A DNA stretch of 49,139 bases from Alcaligenaceae bacterium. GTDB lineage: Bacteria > Pseudomonadota > Gammaproteobacteria > Burkholderiales > Burkholderiaceae_B. The notes under the pieces were generated by a model. It worked only from the letters and a program-made list of their open reading frames with translations, searched no databases and was not told the DNA's origin. The DNA lies in NCBI GenBank assembly GCA_029265795.1, contig JAJUGV010000012.1:1-49139 (forward strand). Reading direction: 5' to 3'. This document shows positions 18,818-29,058 of this stretch, one piece after another (position 1 is the first letter of the stretch; every line of letters starts with the position of its first letter). A program made the position numbers and the translations under genes.

Positions 18818-19621
18818 TTATTGTGAAGCCTCGGGGGCGTCGTCGTCGGAGTAATCGGGCAGGTCATCGTCGGAATAATCCGGCAGTGCGCCGTTGTCGG
18901 ACGTACGACGGTTCACCATTGCGTCACGCCGCTGCAGGTAGGCGTCGCGGATGAAACTATAGCGATCCAGCGCTGTGCGGTTGACGAGTTCGTCGGCGTC
19001 CAGCAGGCCTTCACGCAGGTCGACGGCATACAGGCCCAGTGTAGTGTTGCGAACCGGAATATTATCGATGGCAAAGATCGGCGTGAGCGGTGAGACGTCA
19101 GCCGCGAAGCTAGTCAGCGTGGCGGTGCCGTCCCGTACCGTACTGGAGCCCAGGAAGGGTAGTACCAGATAGGGGCCGGAGCCGAAGCCCCATACGCCCA
19201 GGGTCGTGCCGAGGTCGTTGGGAATCTTGTGTGCGCCGTTCATTGTGGCGACATCAATACAGCCGCCCAGCCCCATGGTGGAGTTGAACAGCACCCGCCC
19301 AAGCGTGTTAGCGAAATCGTGGCCCTGACCCTGCAACAGGCTGTTTAGGGCAGACCAGACATCGCCGACGTTGCCGAATACATTACGAATACACGAGCGC
19401 ATCGGCTGCGGGGTGAGATCGCGATAGGCATAGGCCACCGGCTTGAACAAGGCGCCATCTACTGCGTCGTTGAACGCAAACATGCCGCGGTTGTAGCTTT
19501 CCCATGGATCGCGTGGGCTGGTGGGTTCCACCGACGCACAGCCACTGACTAAGAGGGCTGCGCCGATCGCCGAGGTGATACCAAGGCGGCGATGCGCAAA
19601 ATTGCGGGCATTATTCTTCAT
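18818..19621 (-). CDS. mlaA: Outer-membrane lipoprotein MlaA (VacJ)
   Basis: MlaA is the ring-shaped outer-membrane lipoprotein that removes misplaced phospholipid from the outer leaflet. The 267-aa protein has a lipoprotein signal with lipobox LVSGC (Cys28), the family signature DPWESYNRGMFAFNDAVD, and FGNVGDVWSALNSLLQG. It ends with an unusual acidic tail in which LPDYSDDD occurs twice in tandem, encoded by the direct repeat at 18839-18886. It lies inside the mla operon, between mlaD and mlaC, unlike in E. coli where mlaA is unlinked. Confidence 0.95.
   Translation of the reverse strand: MKNNARNFAHRRLGITSAIGAALLVSGCASVEPTSPRDPWESYNRGMFAFNDAVDGALFKPVAYAYRDLTPQPMRSCIRNVFGNVGDVWSALNSLLQGQGHDFANTLGRVLFNSTMGLGGCIDVATMNGAHKIPNDLGTTLGVWGFGSGPYLVLPFLGSSTVRDGTATLTSFAADVSPLTPIFAIDNIPVRNTTLGLYAVDLREGLLDADELVNRTALDRYSFIRDAYLQRRDAMVNRRTSDNGALPDYSDDDLPDYSDDDAPEASQ
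18839..18886 (-). repeat. 24-bp tandem duplication in the 3' end of mlaA
   Basis: Two adjacent 24-bp copies (18863-18886 and 18839-18862) match at 21 of 24 positions. Each encodes LPDYSDDD. The three differences are all silent, so the peptide repeat has been kept while the DNA drifted. Confidence 0.85.
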
Positions 19622-19623
19622 TG

Positions 19624-20085
19624 TCAGTCCTGGCTGCCGGCCGAGCTGTAGAGGAACTTACTGATCAGTTCTTCCAGAACAACGGCGCTCTGGGTGTATT
19701 GAACGGTGCTTCCGTCGGTGAGCATTTTATCCTCACCTCCCGGTGTAATGCCGATGTACTGTTCGCCGAGCAGCCCCGAAGTGAGGATGGAAATCGAGGA
19801 GTCTGTCGGAAACTCATACTGGGACTCCAGGTCGAGCGTCACGATCGCCTGAAAGCGTTCATTATCGAAGGAGATGCCCGATACCCGACCGACTACGACG
19901 CCACTGCTTTTGACCGGCGCACGTACTTTGAGCCCTCCGAGATTGTCGAAATAGGCTTGTACCTGATAGGTGGGCGCGAATGAGAAAGAACTCATGTTGC
20001 CGGCGCGTAGCGCAAGAAATACCAGTGCCACTGCGCCCAGCAGAACAAAAAGCCCTACCCAGAAATCGGTTTTTTCGCGGGTCAT
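19624..20085 (-). CDS. mlaD: Lipid-binding MCE-domain protein MlaD
   Basis: MlaD is the hexameric MCE ring anchored in the inner membrane that passes phospholipid between MlaC and MlaE. The 153-aa protein has an N-terminal anchor helix (DFWVGLFVLLGAVALVFLALR) followed by the MCE domain: YFDNLGGLKVRAPVKSSGVVVGRV, with LTSGLLGEQYIGITPG near the end. It is shorter than E. coli MlaD (183 aa), mainly at the C-terminus. It lies 22 bp after mlaE. Confidence 0.96.
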   Translation of the reverse strand: MTREKTDFWVGLFVLLGAVALVFLALRAGNMSSFSFAPTYQVQAYFDNLGGLKVRAPVKSSGVVVGRVSGISFDNERFQAIVTLDLESQYEFPTDSSISILTSGLLGEQYIGITPGGEDKMLTDGSTVQYTQSAVVLEELISKFLYSSAGSQD

Positions 20086-20107
20086 GTGTATTAGTCCATC
20101 GAATCGG

Positions 20108-20893
20108 TTAACTGAACATCAGGGCCGTCATGACGAAGTCCAGCCCCAGAACCAACAGGGAGCTGACCACGACGGTACGGGTCGTTGCGCGCGAAACGCC
20201 TTCCGGCGTGGCGCGTGCCGTCCAACCCGCATGTAGGGCAACAAAGGTGACGGCGACTCCAAACACCACGCTTTTGATAAAGCCGTTCAGGACGTCGTTG
20301 ATGACATCCACGCCTTCTTGCATCTGCGACCAAAAGGCGCCTGGGTCGATGCCGATCAGCATTACGCCGACCACCCAGCCGCCGATGACGCCCACCATAG
20401 AGAAGACGGCAGCCAGCACGGGCATGGCAATCACCCCGCCCCAAAAGCGCGGTACGAGCACCCTGCGGATGGGGTCGACCGCCATCACTTCCATGGCGGC
20501 CAGCTGTTCGCCTGCTTTCATCAGGCCGATTTCCGCCGTCAGTGAAGTGCCCGCGCGCCCAGCGAATAGCAGGGCCGTGACCACGGGGCCCAGCTCGCGT
20601 GTGAGAGACAGCGCCACCAAGAGACCAAGCGCTTCTTCCGAACCATAGCGGCTGAGCGTGTAATAACCTTGCAGCCCCAAAACGAAGCCCACAAACAGGC
20701 CCGACACTGCGATGATGAGCAGGGAGTGGTTGCCGATGAAATGAACCTGCTGGGAAACCAGGCGCGGCCGCCGCAATGCCGCCCCACTGCGTATCAGTAT
20801 GGCGCCGAGCAGGCGCATGGAGGCGCCCAGGCTGGAGACCGTGGTGCGAATACCTGCGCCGAGATTTGAAACGGCTTTGAAGGGCGTCGTCAT
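20108..20893 (-). CDS. mlaE: Phospholipid ABC transporter permease MlaE
   Basis: MlaE is the membrane subunit of the MlaFEDB complex. The 261-aa protein has the DUF140/MlaE layout, with an N-terminal amphipathic helix and about five membrane segments. Marks are FVGFVLGLQGYYTLSRYG, LTRELGPVVTALLFAGRAGTSLTAEIG, EQLAAMEVMAVDP and the C-terminal GVSRATTRTVV. It overlaps mlaF by 4 bp. Confidence 0.96.
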   Translation of the reverse strand: MTTPFKAVSNLGAGIRTTVSSLGASMRLLGAILIRSGAALRRPRLVSQQVHFIGNHSLLIIAVSGLFVGFVLGLQGYYTLSRYGSEEALGLLVALSLTRELGPVVTALLFAGRAGTSLTAEIGLMKAGEQLAAMEVMAVDPIRRVLVPRFWGGVIAMPVLAAVFSMVGVIGGWVVGVMLIGIDPGAFWSQMQEGVDVINDVLNGFIKSVVFGVAVTFVALHAGWTARATPEGVSRATTRTVVVSSLLVLGLDFVMTALMFS

Positions 20894-21729
20894 GGGGTGC
20901 GGCGTCCTTTACGTTGTTCCAGCCATTTATTAAATGCTGGTGAGACCGGATAGTGAAAGGCGATCGGGCCGTCAGGTTGGCCGTCGAGAAACTGCCTTAC
21001 ATAGGAGTCCTGTGACGCAGACAGCTCGGTTGGTGTGCCTTCGGCGATCAACTTCCCCTGACCGACCATGTAGACCTGGTCGGCGATGGCAAAGGATTCA
21101 TTCACGTCATGAGTGATCAGCACAGAAGCGCAGCCGAGTTTGTCGGTTAGGTCGCGGATCAAACGCGCCGTAATACCTAAAGAGATGGGATCCAGGCCTG
21201 CGAAAGGCTCATCGTAGAGAATTAATTCAGGTTCCAGCACAATGGCCCTGGCCAGCGCCACACGACGGGCCATGCCTCCCGAAATTTCGGATATGTGCAA
21301 GTGTGCGGCGGCCTTCAGCCCTACGGCGTCCAGCTTTTCCAGCACCCGGTCGTTAATCTGAGATTCGGAAATGTGCGTGTGCTCGCGCAACGGAAATGCC
21401 ACGTTCTCGAATACATTGAGATCGGTAAACAACGCACCTTGCTGAAACAGTACGCCCATACGCTGCCGCAGCTTACGTAGAGCCTCGCCTTGAACCTGCG
21501 CGATGTCTTGCCCGAATACCGTGACCCGGCCGCTCTGGGGCAGAATTTGTGCGGTGGCGGCACGCAGCAAAGTCGTTTTGCCCGACCCAGAGCCGCCCAT
21601 CAGAGCGACCACTTGGCCTTTGCGGGCTTCCAGGCTGATGCCGCTAAGCACCGTGAAGTCGCCATAGCCGAGTGCGACATCGGTGAATTGCAGTATGGTT
21701 CCGGAGGACGAGGCTGTGTTCATTGGCAT
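20890..21729 (-). CDS. mlaF: Phospholipid ABC transporter ATPase MlaF
   Basis: MlaF powers the Mla lipid transporter. The 279-aa protein has Walker A ALMGGSGSGKTTLLRA, signature ISGGMARRVALARAI, Walker B LILYDEPFAGLDP and switch His in LITHDVNESFAIAD. The start may be the ATG at 21729 or the in-frame ATG at 21723. In E. coli the MlaF C-terminal extension docks on MlaB. Here the C-terminus (KWLEQRKGRRTP) is present, although no mlaB is found in the operon. Confidence 0.95.
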   Translation of the reverse strand: MPMNTASSSGTILQFTDVALGYGDFTVLSGISLEARKGQVVALMGGSGSGKTTLLRAATAQILPQSGRVTVFGQDIAQVQGEALRKLRQRMGVLFQQGALFTDLNVFENVAFPLREHTHISESQINDRVLEKLDAVGLKAAAHLHISEISGGMARRVALARAIVLEPELILYDEPFAGLDPISLGITARLIRDLTDKLGCASVLITHDVNESFAIADQVYMVGQGKLIAEGTPTELSASQDSYVRQFLDGQPDGPIAFHYPVSPAFNKWLEQRKGRRTP

Positions 21730-21750
21730 GTTGTCGGTGATCTCGCTCTC

Positions 21751-21778
21751 ATTGTATCGTGCGAGGTCGTCCTACCAA
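21751..21778 (-). promoter_or_regulatory. Candidate promoter for the mla-mur-his-tat run
   Basis: On the minus strand TTGGTA (21778-21773), a 16-bp spacer and TACAAT (21756-21751) form a reasonable sigma-70 promoter with a short leader to mlaF. It is the only good candidate before the 21 co-directional genes that follow. Confidence 0.45.
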
Positions 21779-21817
21779 GCGCATTGCGGGACGATGTAGA
21801 AATAACAGGGAGGAACA

Positions 21818-22591
21818 ATGGATTTAGGACTGAAGGACAGAGTTGCAGTGGTCACCGGTGGGTCGCAAGGCATCGGCAAGGCCACCGCGGTGCGTTTGGC
21901 TGCAGAAGGGGCTTCCGTGGTGATCGTCGCTCGGGGGAAAGAACAGCTTGATGAGGTTGCTGCTGCAATCGAGGCCGACGGCGGTCGCGTGGCCGTTGTG
22001 CCGGCGGATGTCAGCACACCCGAAGGCTGCGCCAAGGTCGTGGACGAGACCCTACGCATCTTCGGGCGTCTCGATATTCTTATCAACAACGCGGGAACCT
22101 CTTCAAGAGGCCCGTTCGAAGCCGCGACAGACGATGTCTGGCAGCGGGACTTTGATCTGAAGCTGTTTGCCGCCATTCGTCTAAGCCGTCTTGCCATCCC
22201 GCACATGCAACAGCGGCGCTGGGGCAGGATCGTGAACCTCACGAATATCGGCTCCAAGCAGCCCGCGGCGCAATCAATGCCCACGTCCGTCACCCGCGCT
22301 GCCGGCCTTGCCTTCACCAAGGCGCTGTCTAAAGAGTTTGGAAAAGACGGGATCCTGGTGAATACAGTGTGCATTGGCACGATTAAAGCCAAGCAGCATG
22401 AAACCAAAGCCGAAAAACTGGGTGTTCCGGTTGAGTCTCTGTACGCAGAGCGTGTTAAGAACGTGCCGCTTGGGCGGGTGGGCGAAGCTGAGGAAGCCGC
22501 CAATGTGATCGCCTTCCTGGCATCAGAAGCGGCGAGCTACGTGACGGGAACCAGCGTCAACATGGACGGTGGTGCCAGCGCCGTACTGTAA
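21818..22591 (+). CDS. SDR-fold protein with replaced catalytic tetrad
   Basis: A short-chain dehydrogenase/reductase fold of normal length (257 aa) is preceded by a strong ribosome binding site (GGGAGGA). The cofactor side is intact: TGGSQGIG at 13-20 and NNAG at 90-93. The catalytic tetrad is not. By alignment to the family, the helix-4 Asn position is Lys115 (FDLKLFAA), the Ser position is Asn143 (VNLTNIG), and the YxxxK pair is Thr156/Arg160 in PTSVTRAAG. The helix after it ([15 protein letters not shown]) aligns without gaps, so this is not a register error. It may bind NAD(P) or acyl substrates without classical SDR chemistry. It is divergent from mlaF and convergent with gltD; no pathway partner is adjacent. 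Confidence 0.85.
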   Translation: MDLGLKDRVAVVTGGSQGIGKATAVRLAAEGASVVIVARGKEQLDEVAAAIEADGGRVAVVPADVSTPEGCAKVVDETLRIFGRLDILINNAGTSSRGPFEAATDDVWQRDFDLKLFAAIRLSRLAIPHMQQRRWGRIVNLTNIGSKQPAAQSMPTSVTRAAGLAFTKALSKEFGKDGILVNTVCIGTIKAKQHETKAEKLGVPVESLYAERVKNVPLGRVGEAEEAANVIAFLASEAASYVTGTSVNMDGGASAVL

Positions 22592-22616
22592 CGACGCTCG
22601 CACATCCTGCAGCGGA

Positions 22617-22641
22617 GGCTGCCACCGTCAGCGTGGCAGCC
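22617..22641. terminator. Hairpin between convergent SDR gene and gltD
   Basis: A perfect 9-bp stem GGCTGCCAC (22617-22625) pairs with 22633-22641 across 7 nt, overlapping the last codons of gltD. On the plus strand CTTTCTCC follows, so it may end SDR transcription, though the T tract is poor. Confidence 0.4.
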
Positions 22642-24091
22642 GGCTTTCTCCCATCAGGAATTCGTCCACCGCCCGGGCACACTGGCGCCCTTCACGGATC
22701 GCCCATACCACCAGCGACTGGCCTCTGCGCATATCGCCTGCAGCAAAGACCTTGTCGATGCTGCTGCGGTAATCATGGGTGCCGGCGCGTGCATTGCCGC
22801 GCGCGTCCAGATCCAGCCCGAAAGCCTCCAGTACTGTGCGCACGGGCGATACAAACCCCATTGCCAGAAGCACAAGATCGGCCTTCAGCTCGAACTCTGA
22901 GCCTTCGACCTCACGCATCTTCATCTGGCCGGTCGCCTTGTCGCGATACCATTCCACGCGCGCCGCGATCAGTTTTTCGACTTTGCCGTTGCGGCCTTCC
23001 AGAGTCTTGGTGGCAACCGCCCAGTCGCGCTCACACCCTTCTTCATGCGAAGAAGATGTGCGCAGCCGAGCCGGCCAGTAGGGCCACGTCAAAGACTTGT
23101 CTTCACTTTCAGGGGGGCGGGGCATGAGTTCGAATTGTGTCACCGAGGCCGCTCCCTGGCGGTTGCTGGTGCCGACACAGTCTGAGCCTGTGTCGCCGCC
23201 TCCGATGACGATGACATGCTTATCTTTGGCACTGATTTGACGCGCCACCCGGTCGCCTGCGTTCACCATGTTCTGCTGGCGCAGGAAATCCATGGCAAAG
23301 TGCACCCCGCGTAGCTCTCGCCCCGGAATGGGAAGATCGCGGGGCGTTTCGGCGCCGCCGGTCAGTACGATTGCGTCGTAATCCGCCTGCAGAGATTGCG
23401 GCGTGCGAACGGTGACGCCCTCCGGTGCGTCCTCTGCTTTGCCAACGTAGGTCGAGGCTTGGAACTCCACGCCTTCGGCTTCCATCTGTGCAATGCGGCG
23501 GTCGATGAGATTCTTGTCCAGCTTGAAGTCTGGAATGCCATAGCGCAACAAGCCGCCGACCCGGTTGCTCTTCTCGAAAACAGTGACTTCGTGGCCGGCC
23601 CGGGCAAGCTGCTGTGCGCAGGCCAGGCCCGCAGGCCCGGAACCGACCACAGCAACTCTGCGCCCGGTGCGCCGCAGCGGAGGCAGGGGCACAACCCAGC
23701 CTTGCTCCCACCCGTGGTCGATGATGGCGTGCTCGATGGATTTGATGCCAACGGCGTCGTCATTGATATTGAGCGTACAGGCGGCTTCACAGGGCGCCGG
23801 ACAGATGCGTCCGGTGAACTCGGGGAAGTTGTTAGTGGAGTGCAGGACATCCAGCGCGCGTCGCCATTGCTGACGGTAGACCAAGTCATTCCAGTCGGGA
23901 ATGATGTTGTTGACCGGGCAGCCGTTATGGCAGAAGGGGATGCCGCAGTCCATGCAGCGTGCCGCCTGCCGGCCGGCCTGCGCGTCATCGAGTCGGGGGA
24001 CGAACTCTTTCCAGTGACGCACGCGCGCCTGAGCCGGTTCGTAGCTGTTGTCGATACGTTGGAATTCCAGAAATCCGGTGATCTTGCCCAT
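22628..24091 (-). CDS. gltD: Glutamate synthase (NADPH) small subunit
   Basis: GltD supplies electrons from NADPH through FAD and two 4Fe-4S clusters to GltB. The 487-aa protein has the N-terminal cluster cysteines [17 protein letters not shown] and [16 protein letters not shown]. The FAD-binding motif [20 protein letters not shown] and the NADPH-binding [15 protein letters not shown] follow, with a C-terminal [20 protein letters not shown]. It starts 10 bp after gltB. Confidence 0.97.
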   Translation of the reverse strand: MGKITGFLEFQRIDNSYEPAQARVRHWKEFVPRLDDAQAGRQAARCMDCGIPFCHNGCPVNNIIPDWNDLVYRQQWRRALDVLHSTNNFPEFTGRICPAPCEAACTLNINDDAVGIKSIEHAIIDHGWEQGWVVPLPPLRRTGRRVAVVGSGPAGLACAQQLARAGHEVTVFEKSNRVGGLLRYGIPDFKLDKNLIDRRIAQMEAEGVEFQASTYVGKAEDAPEGVTVRTPQSLQADYDAIVLTGGAETPRDLPIPGRELRGVHFAMDFLRQQNMVNAGDRVARQISAKDKHVIVIGGGDTGSDCVGTSNRQGAASVTQFELMPRPPESEDKSLTWPYWPARLRTSSSHEEGCERDWAVATKTLEGRNGKVEKLIAARVEWYRDKATGQMKMREVEGSEFELKADLVLLAMGFVSPVRTVLEAFGLDLDARGNARAGTHDYRSSIDKVFAAGDMRRGQSLVVWAIREGRQCARAVDEFLMGESRLPR

Positions 24092-24101
24092 GATTCTTCC
24101 T

Positions 24102-27100
24102 TCAGGCGGCGATTGATACGGGGTTGTCTGCCTGCCAGAGCTCGCTCAGGGCGCGGCGGTATTCGGTCGGCATGACCTTGACGAACTCGCGCCGGCTACG
24201 CTCCCAATGGTCGAGCATGTCGCGCGCACGGAAGCTGCCGGTATGGCGATAGTGGTTCTCGATCAGACGCCGCAAAATGCTTTCATCCGTATCGCGTTCG
24301 CTACCGTGGCCGGCACTGTGCCAATACTGGCGGTCGCCGCGCTCGAGTTGCTCGGCGTGTGAGGCCACACGTTCCAATTCCACCATCGCCAGGTTGCAGC
24401 GATTGCGGAAGGCGGCCTCGGGATCCCACACGTATGCCACCCCTCCGGACATTCCCGCCGCGAAATTGCGACCGGTTGCGCCCAGCACCACCACCGTGCC
24501 GCCGGTCATATATTCGCAGCCGTGGTCGCCGGTACCTTCCACGACGGCAATGGCCCCCGAGTTGCGTACCGCGAAGCGTTCGCCGACTACGCCGTTGAAA
24601 TAGGCTTCACCGGCCAATGCGCCGTAGAGCACTGTATTGCCCGCGATAATGTGTTCCGGACCGAACCCGCGGAAATCGTTGGGGGAACGCACGATCAGTC
24701 GCCCTCCGGACAGACCCTTGCCCACGTAGTCGTTGGCTTCACCCACCAGATCCAGCGTGATCCCGTGCGCCAGGAAGGCTCCGAAGCTCTGGCCGGCTGA
24801 GCCGTTAAGCTGGATATGAATGGTGTCGTCCGGCAGGCCCTCGTGACCATAGCGCCGGGCAACCTCGCCGGACAGCATGGCCCCTACGCTGCGGTTGCGG
24901 TTACGCACCGGCGTGATGAAGGACACTGGCTCGCCACGCTCCAGTGCCGGTTGACTGCGATTGATCAGTTCGTGGTCCAGTGCTTTATCGAGGTTATGGT
25001 TTTGCTCGTGTACCTGGTAGAGGGGCTCGTCGGTCGGCACAGCATGAAGCACACGGCTGAAGTCCAGGCCGCGAGCCTTCCAATGCTCGACACTCGAGCG
25101 GGTGTCGAGCAGATCAATGCGGCCGATAAGCTCTTCAAAGCGGCGCACGCCCAGCTGCGCCATGATTTCGCGTACCTCCTCGGCAACGAAGAAAAAGTAA
25201 TTCACCACATGTTCCGGCTGGCCTTGAAAGCGGCGCCGCAGCTCAGGATCCTGCGTGGCGACACCGACGGGGCAGGTGTTGAGATGGCATTTGCGCATCA
25301 TGATGCAGCCTTCCACCACCAGCGGTGCCGTGGCAAAGCCGAACTCGTCTGCACCGAGTAAGGCGCCGATAACAACATCGCGCCCCGTTTTCATCTGGCC
25401 ATCCGCCTGTACACGAATCCGCGAACGCAGCCGGTTGAGCACCAGTGTCTGCTGGGTCTCGGCCAGACCGAGCTCCCAGGGCGTACCTGCATGCTTGATG
25501 GAAGAGACGGGCGACGCCCCTGTGCCGCCGTCGTGACCCGCGATCACCACGTGGTCGGCCTTGGCCTTGGCAACGCCGGTGGCGACTGTGCCGACACCGA
25601 CCTCCGAAACCAGTTTCACCGACACAGATGCGCGGGGATTCACATTTTTCAGGTCATGAATGAGTTGTGCGAGATCTTCAATGGAGTAGATGTCGTGGTG
25701 TGGGGGTGGTGAAATGAGCCCGACCCCAGGCACGGAATGGCGCAGCTTGGCGATGTATTCCGACACCTTGTGCCCTGGAAGCTGGCCGCCTTCGCCCGGC
25801 TTGGCTCCTTGGGCCATCTTGATTTGAATCTGATCCGCGCTGCTGAGGTATTCGGCGGTGACGCCGAACCGGCCGGAGGCCACCTGCTTGATGCGCGAAC
25901 GTAGTGAATCGCCTGCAGCAAGAGGAACGTTCGCCTCCACGCGGTCCGAGCCCAGGAAGGAAGCCAGTGTGTCACCTTTCTTGATGGGGCTGCGGCCTTG
26001 CCGGAGTTCGTCTCGGTAGCGCAGTTCATCTTCGCCGCCTTCGCCCGTATTGGATTTTCCTCCGATACGATTCATGGCGACCGCCAGTACAGCATGCGCT
26101 TCGGTGGATATCGAGCCAAGCGACATAGCGCCGGTGGCGAAGCGTTTAACGATTTCCTTGGCGGGCTCGACCTCACTGAGCGGCAAGGCTCGGGCGGGAT
26201 CCACGCGGAACTCGAAGAGGCCGCGCAGGGTCATGAGGCGCCGCGACTGATCGTTCACAAGCTGAGCGTACTCTTTGTAGGTGTTGTAATTCTTGCTGCG
26301 CGTGGCGTGTTGCAGCTTTGCGATGGCGTCCGGCGTCCACATGTGCTCTTCGCCCCGGACCCGCCAGGCGTATTCACCGCCCGCATCCAGATCATGCTGC
26401 AGCAGCGGGTCGTCGCTGAAGGCTGCTGCATGCAAACGGAGGGCCTCTTCGGCGATTTCAAATACGCCGACCCCTTCAATATGACTCGCCGTGCCGGTGA
26501 AATACTTGTCCACCAGGTCCGAGCTGAGCCCGACGGCTTCGAATATTTGCGCCCCGGTATAAGACATATAGGTGGAGATGCCCATCTTGGACATCACCTT
26601 GTTCAGGCCTTTGCCGACTGCCTTAATGTAGTTCTTGACAGCCTTCTCGGGTTCGTCGCAACGGGCCAGCGTTTCCAATGCAAGGTAAGGATGAACGGCC
26701 TCTGCACCGTAGCCGCCCAGCAATGCAAAGTGGTGGACTTCGCGGGCGCTGCCGGTCTCAACAACCAGTCCGGTGCGTGTGCGCAAACCCGCACGAATCA
26801 GGTGGTGATGGATAGCCGAAGTCGCCAGTAAGGCTGGAATGGCAACGCGATCCGGGCCGATGTTGCGATCAGTGATAAGCAGGATGTTGTAGCCGCTCAG
26901 AACGGCGTCCGCGGCATTCGCACACAGCGACGCAATATAGGCCTCGATGCCCTGCGGCCCCCATTGCGCCGGATAGGTGATATCGATCTCGTGGCAATGG
27001 AATTTTCCGTTAGTGAGCTTTTCAATGCCGCGGATCTGCGCCATGGCGGCGAAATCGAGGACGGGTTGCGAAACTTCGATACGTTGTGGCGGATTGACAT

Positions 27101-28838
27101 TGTTGATGTCCAACAGGTTCGGTTTAGGGCCGATAAAGGACACCAGCGACATGACGAGCTGTTCGCGTATGGGGTCGATGGGCGGGTTGGTGACCTGGGC
27201 AAACAGCTGACGGAAATAGCTGTAGAACGGCTTGGGGCGATTCGACAGCACGGCAAGCGGCGCGTCATTGCCCATGGAGCCGATGGCCTCTTCCCCGAGG
27301 TGTGCCATGGGCTCCAGGACCATGCCAATGTCTTCCTGGGTCCAGCCGAAGGCCTGTTGGCGTTTCAGCAACGCTATGGGAGAGGGCTCAGCGGCCGGCT
27401 CCGTCGGCGCGCCCAGGCTTTCCAGTTTCAGGCGTAGGCGCTCGATCCATTGCCGGTAGGGGCGCATGCTGGCCAGCTGCGATTTGATTTCCTCATCGTC
27501 GATGATGCGACCCTGTTGCAAGTCAATCAGAAACATCCTTCCCGGTTGCAGCCGCCACTTCTTGACGATACGGTGCTGCGGCACAGGCAGGGTGCCGGCT
27601 TCCGAAGCCATGATCACCATGTCGTCATCCGTGATCAGATAACGGGCCGGTCGCAGACCGTTGCGGTCCAGGGTGGCGCCGATCTGCCTGCCATCAGTGA
27701 ACGCTACCGCTGCAGGGCCGTCCCAGGGCTCCATCATTGCCGCGTGATACTCGTAGAAGGCGCGGCGGTTCTCGTCCATGTCAGCATGCTGTTCCCAGGC
27801 TTCGGGAATCATCATCATCATGGCGTGGGCCAGTGAATAGCCCGACATCACCAACAGTTCCAGGCAATTATCGAAGGTGGCGGTGTCAGACTGGCCTTCG
27901 TAAACAATGGGGTAGAGTTTTTGCAGATCCTGCCCCAGTACGGCCGATTCCATGGCGCCTTCCCGGGCACGAAGCCAGTTGAAATTGCCTTTCACCGTAT
28001 TGATCTCGCCATTGTGGGCGATCATTCGATATGGGTGGGCCAGGGGCCAAGCGGGGAATGTGTTGGTGGAGAATCGCTGATGTACCAGGGCCAGGGCCGA
28101 TACGGCGCGCGCGTCGGCCAGGTCGCGGTAATAGTGTCCCACCTGATTGGCCAGCAGCAGGCCCTTGTAGACCACCGTGCGTACCGATATGGACGGAACG
28201 AAATACTCGCGGCCATGGGCGAGTCTCATTTGTTGGATCGCGTGGCTGGCCGTCTTGCGAATAACGTACAGCTTGCGCTCAAGCGCGTCTGGAACCGAAA
28301 TGCCCGGCCCTCTGCCGATGAAGAGTTGCCGTATTACCGGTTCACAGGCGCGTACGGTGGGAGACATGGGCATTTCGCGGTCCACGGGAACGTCACGCCA
28401 GCCCAGCACTACTTGACCTTCGTCGCGTACGGCGCGCTCGAGCTCTTGTTCACAGGCTAACCGGGAAGCCGTTTCCTTCGGCAGGAACACCATGGCCACG
28501 CCGTATTCGTCGGGCGGAGGCAGCTCCACCCCTTGTTTGGCCATTTCCTCGCGGTATAGCGTATCCGGAATCTGGATCAGGATACCGGCGCCGTCCCCCA
28601 TGAGCTCATCGGCACCCACCGCGCCGCGGTGGTCGAGGTTTTCCAGAATCTTTAAGCCCTGCTGGATAATCGCGTGGCTCTTGCGCCCTTTGATATGTGC
28701 AACAAAGCCGACGCCGCAAGCATCATGTTCATTTGCGGGGTGGTAGAGGCCCTGTGCAGAGGGAGTCTGGCGCGATGCTCGCGGAACCACAGTAGGGGTG
28801 CGGCCACGAGGACGGACGGAAGGAACGGATGGAGGCAT
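24102..28838 (-). CDS. gltB: Glutamate synthase (NADPH) large subunit
   Basis: GltB converts glutamine and 2-oxoglutarate to two glutamates. The 1578-aa protein has a class II glutaminase domain whose nucleophile is Cys41 in HDACGVGF, so the N-terminal 40 residues would be removed as a propeptide. A central domain, the FMN synthase barrel ([26 protein letters not shown]), the 3Fe-4S cysteines in [15 protein letters not shown], and the beta-helix GXGXG domain with [36 protein letters not shown] follow. It is the first gene of gltBD, with a candidate promoter 40-70 bp upstream. Confidence 0.97.
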   Translation of the reverse strand: MPPSVPSVRPRGRTPTVVPRASRQTPSAQGLYHPANEHDACGVGFVAHIKGRKSHAIIQQGLKILENLDHRGAVGADELMGDGAGILIQIPDTLYREEMAKQGVELPPPDEYGVAMVFLPKETASRLACEQELERAVRDEGQVVLGWRDVPVDREMPMSPTVRACEPVIRQLFIGRGPGISVPDALERKLYVIRKTASHAIQQMRLAHGREYFVPSISVRTVVYKGLLLANQVGHYYRDLADARAVSALALVHQRFSTNTFPAWPLAHPYRMIAHNGEINTVKGNFNWLRAREGAMESAVLGQDLQKLYPIVYEGQSDTATFDNCLELLVMSGYSLAHAMMMMIPEAWEQHADMDENRRAFYEYHAAMMEPWDGPAAVAFTDGRQIGATLDRNGLRPARYLITDDDMVIMASEAGTLPVPQHRIVKKWRLQPGRMFLIDLQQGRIIDDEEIKSQLASMRPYRQWIERLRLKLESLGAPTEPAAEPSPIALLKRQQAFGWTQEDIGMVLEPMAHLGEEAIGSMGNDAPLAVLSNRPKPFYSYFRQLFAQVTNPPIDPIREQLVMSLVSFIGPKPNLLDINNVNPPQRIEVSQPVLDFAAMAQIRGIEKLTNGKFHCHEIDITYPAQWGPQGIEAYIASLCANAADAVLSGYNILLITDRNIGPDRVAIPALLATSAIHHHLIRAGLRTRTGLVVETGSAREVHHFALLGGYGAEAVHPYLALETLARCDEPEKAVKNYIKAVGKGLNKVMSKMGISTYMSYTGAQIFEAVGLSSDLVDKYFTGTASHIEGVGVFEIAEEALRLHAAAFSDDPLLQHDLDAGGEYAWRVRGEEHMWTPDAIAKLQHATRSKNYNTYKEYAQLVNDQSRRLMTLRGLFEFRVDPARALPLSEVEPAKEIVKRFATGAMSLGSISTEAHAVLAVAMNRIGGKSNTGEGGEDELRYRDELRQGRSPIKKGDTLASFLGSDRVEANVPLAAGDSLRSRIKQVASGRFGVTAEYLSSADQIQIKMAQGAKPGEGGQLPGHKVSEYIAKLRHSVPGVGLISPPPHHDIYSIEDLAQLIHDLKNVNPRASVSVKLVSEVGVGTVATGVAKAKADHVVIAGHDGGTGASPVSSIKHAGTPWELGLAETQQTLVLNRLRSRIRVQADGQMKTGRDVVIGALLGADEFGFATAPLVVEGCIMMRKCHLNTCPVGVATQDPELRRRFQGQPEHVVNYFFFVAEEVREIMAQLGVRRFEELIGRIDLLDTRSSVEHWKARGLDFSRVLHAVPTDEPLYQVHEQNHNLDKALDHELINRSQPALERGEPVSFITPVRNRNRSVGAMLSGEVARRYGHEGLPDDTIHIQLNGSAGQSFGAFLAHGITLDLVGEANDYVGKGLSGGRLIVRSPNDFRGFGPEHIIAGNTVLYGALAGEAYFNGVVGERFAVRNSGAIAVVEGTGDHGCEYMTGGTVVVLGATGRNFAAGMSGGVAYVWDPEAAFRNRCNLAMVELERVASHAEQLERGDRQYWHSAGHGSERDTDESILRRLIENHYRHTGSFRARDMLDHWERSRREFVKVMPTEYRRALSELWQADNPVSIAA

Positions 28839-28879
28839 GATATTGCTCGCTGTTGTCTACGCTGAATAGGCAGAAGAAA

Positions 28880-28908
28880 AAAATAACCGCTGTTTTTGTG
28901 CGTAACAA
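28880..28908 (-). promoter_or_regulatory. Candidate promoter for gltBD
   Basis: On the minus strand TTGTTA (28908-28903), exactly 17 bp, then TATTTT (28885-28880) gives a plausible sigma-70 promoter 40 bp before the gltB ATG. It begins immediately inside the palindrome/terminator at 28911-28940. Confidence 0.45.
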
Positions 28909-28910
28909 CA

Positions 28911-28940
28911 AAAAAAAATGGGGTCCGTCCCCAATTTTTT
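28911..28940. terminator. REP-like palindrome acting as a two-way terminator
   Basis: TGGGG (28919-28923) and CCCCA (28929-28933) pair across TCCGT, flanked by A8 on the left and T6 on the right. It would stop leftward transcription from the transposase-like gene before gltB. Short palindromes built on GGGGaCGGaCCCC are also, as I remember, typical of REP elements near REP-associated transposases, so both readings are possible. Confidence 0.6.
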
Positions 28941-29058
28941 GGGTAGTTTGACACCTTCAAAAAAAATAGGGACGTAGAGAAATTATTGAAATGAAAAATC
29001 TTTCTCTCGTCTCGGCGAGTGTGACAACGGGGGGCTTAAGGTGCAGTGACCACCACAA

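Noticed and set aside
23396..24175. 259-codon plus-strand frame antisense to gltD
   Set aside because: Shadow of the conserved gltD frame with no independent evidence.
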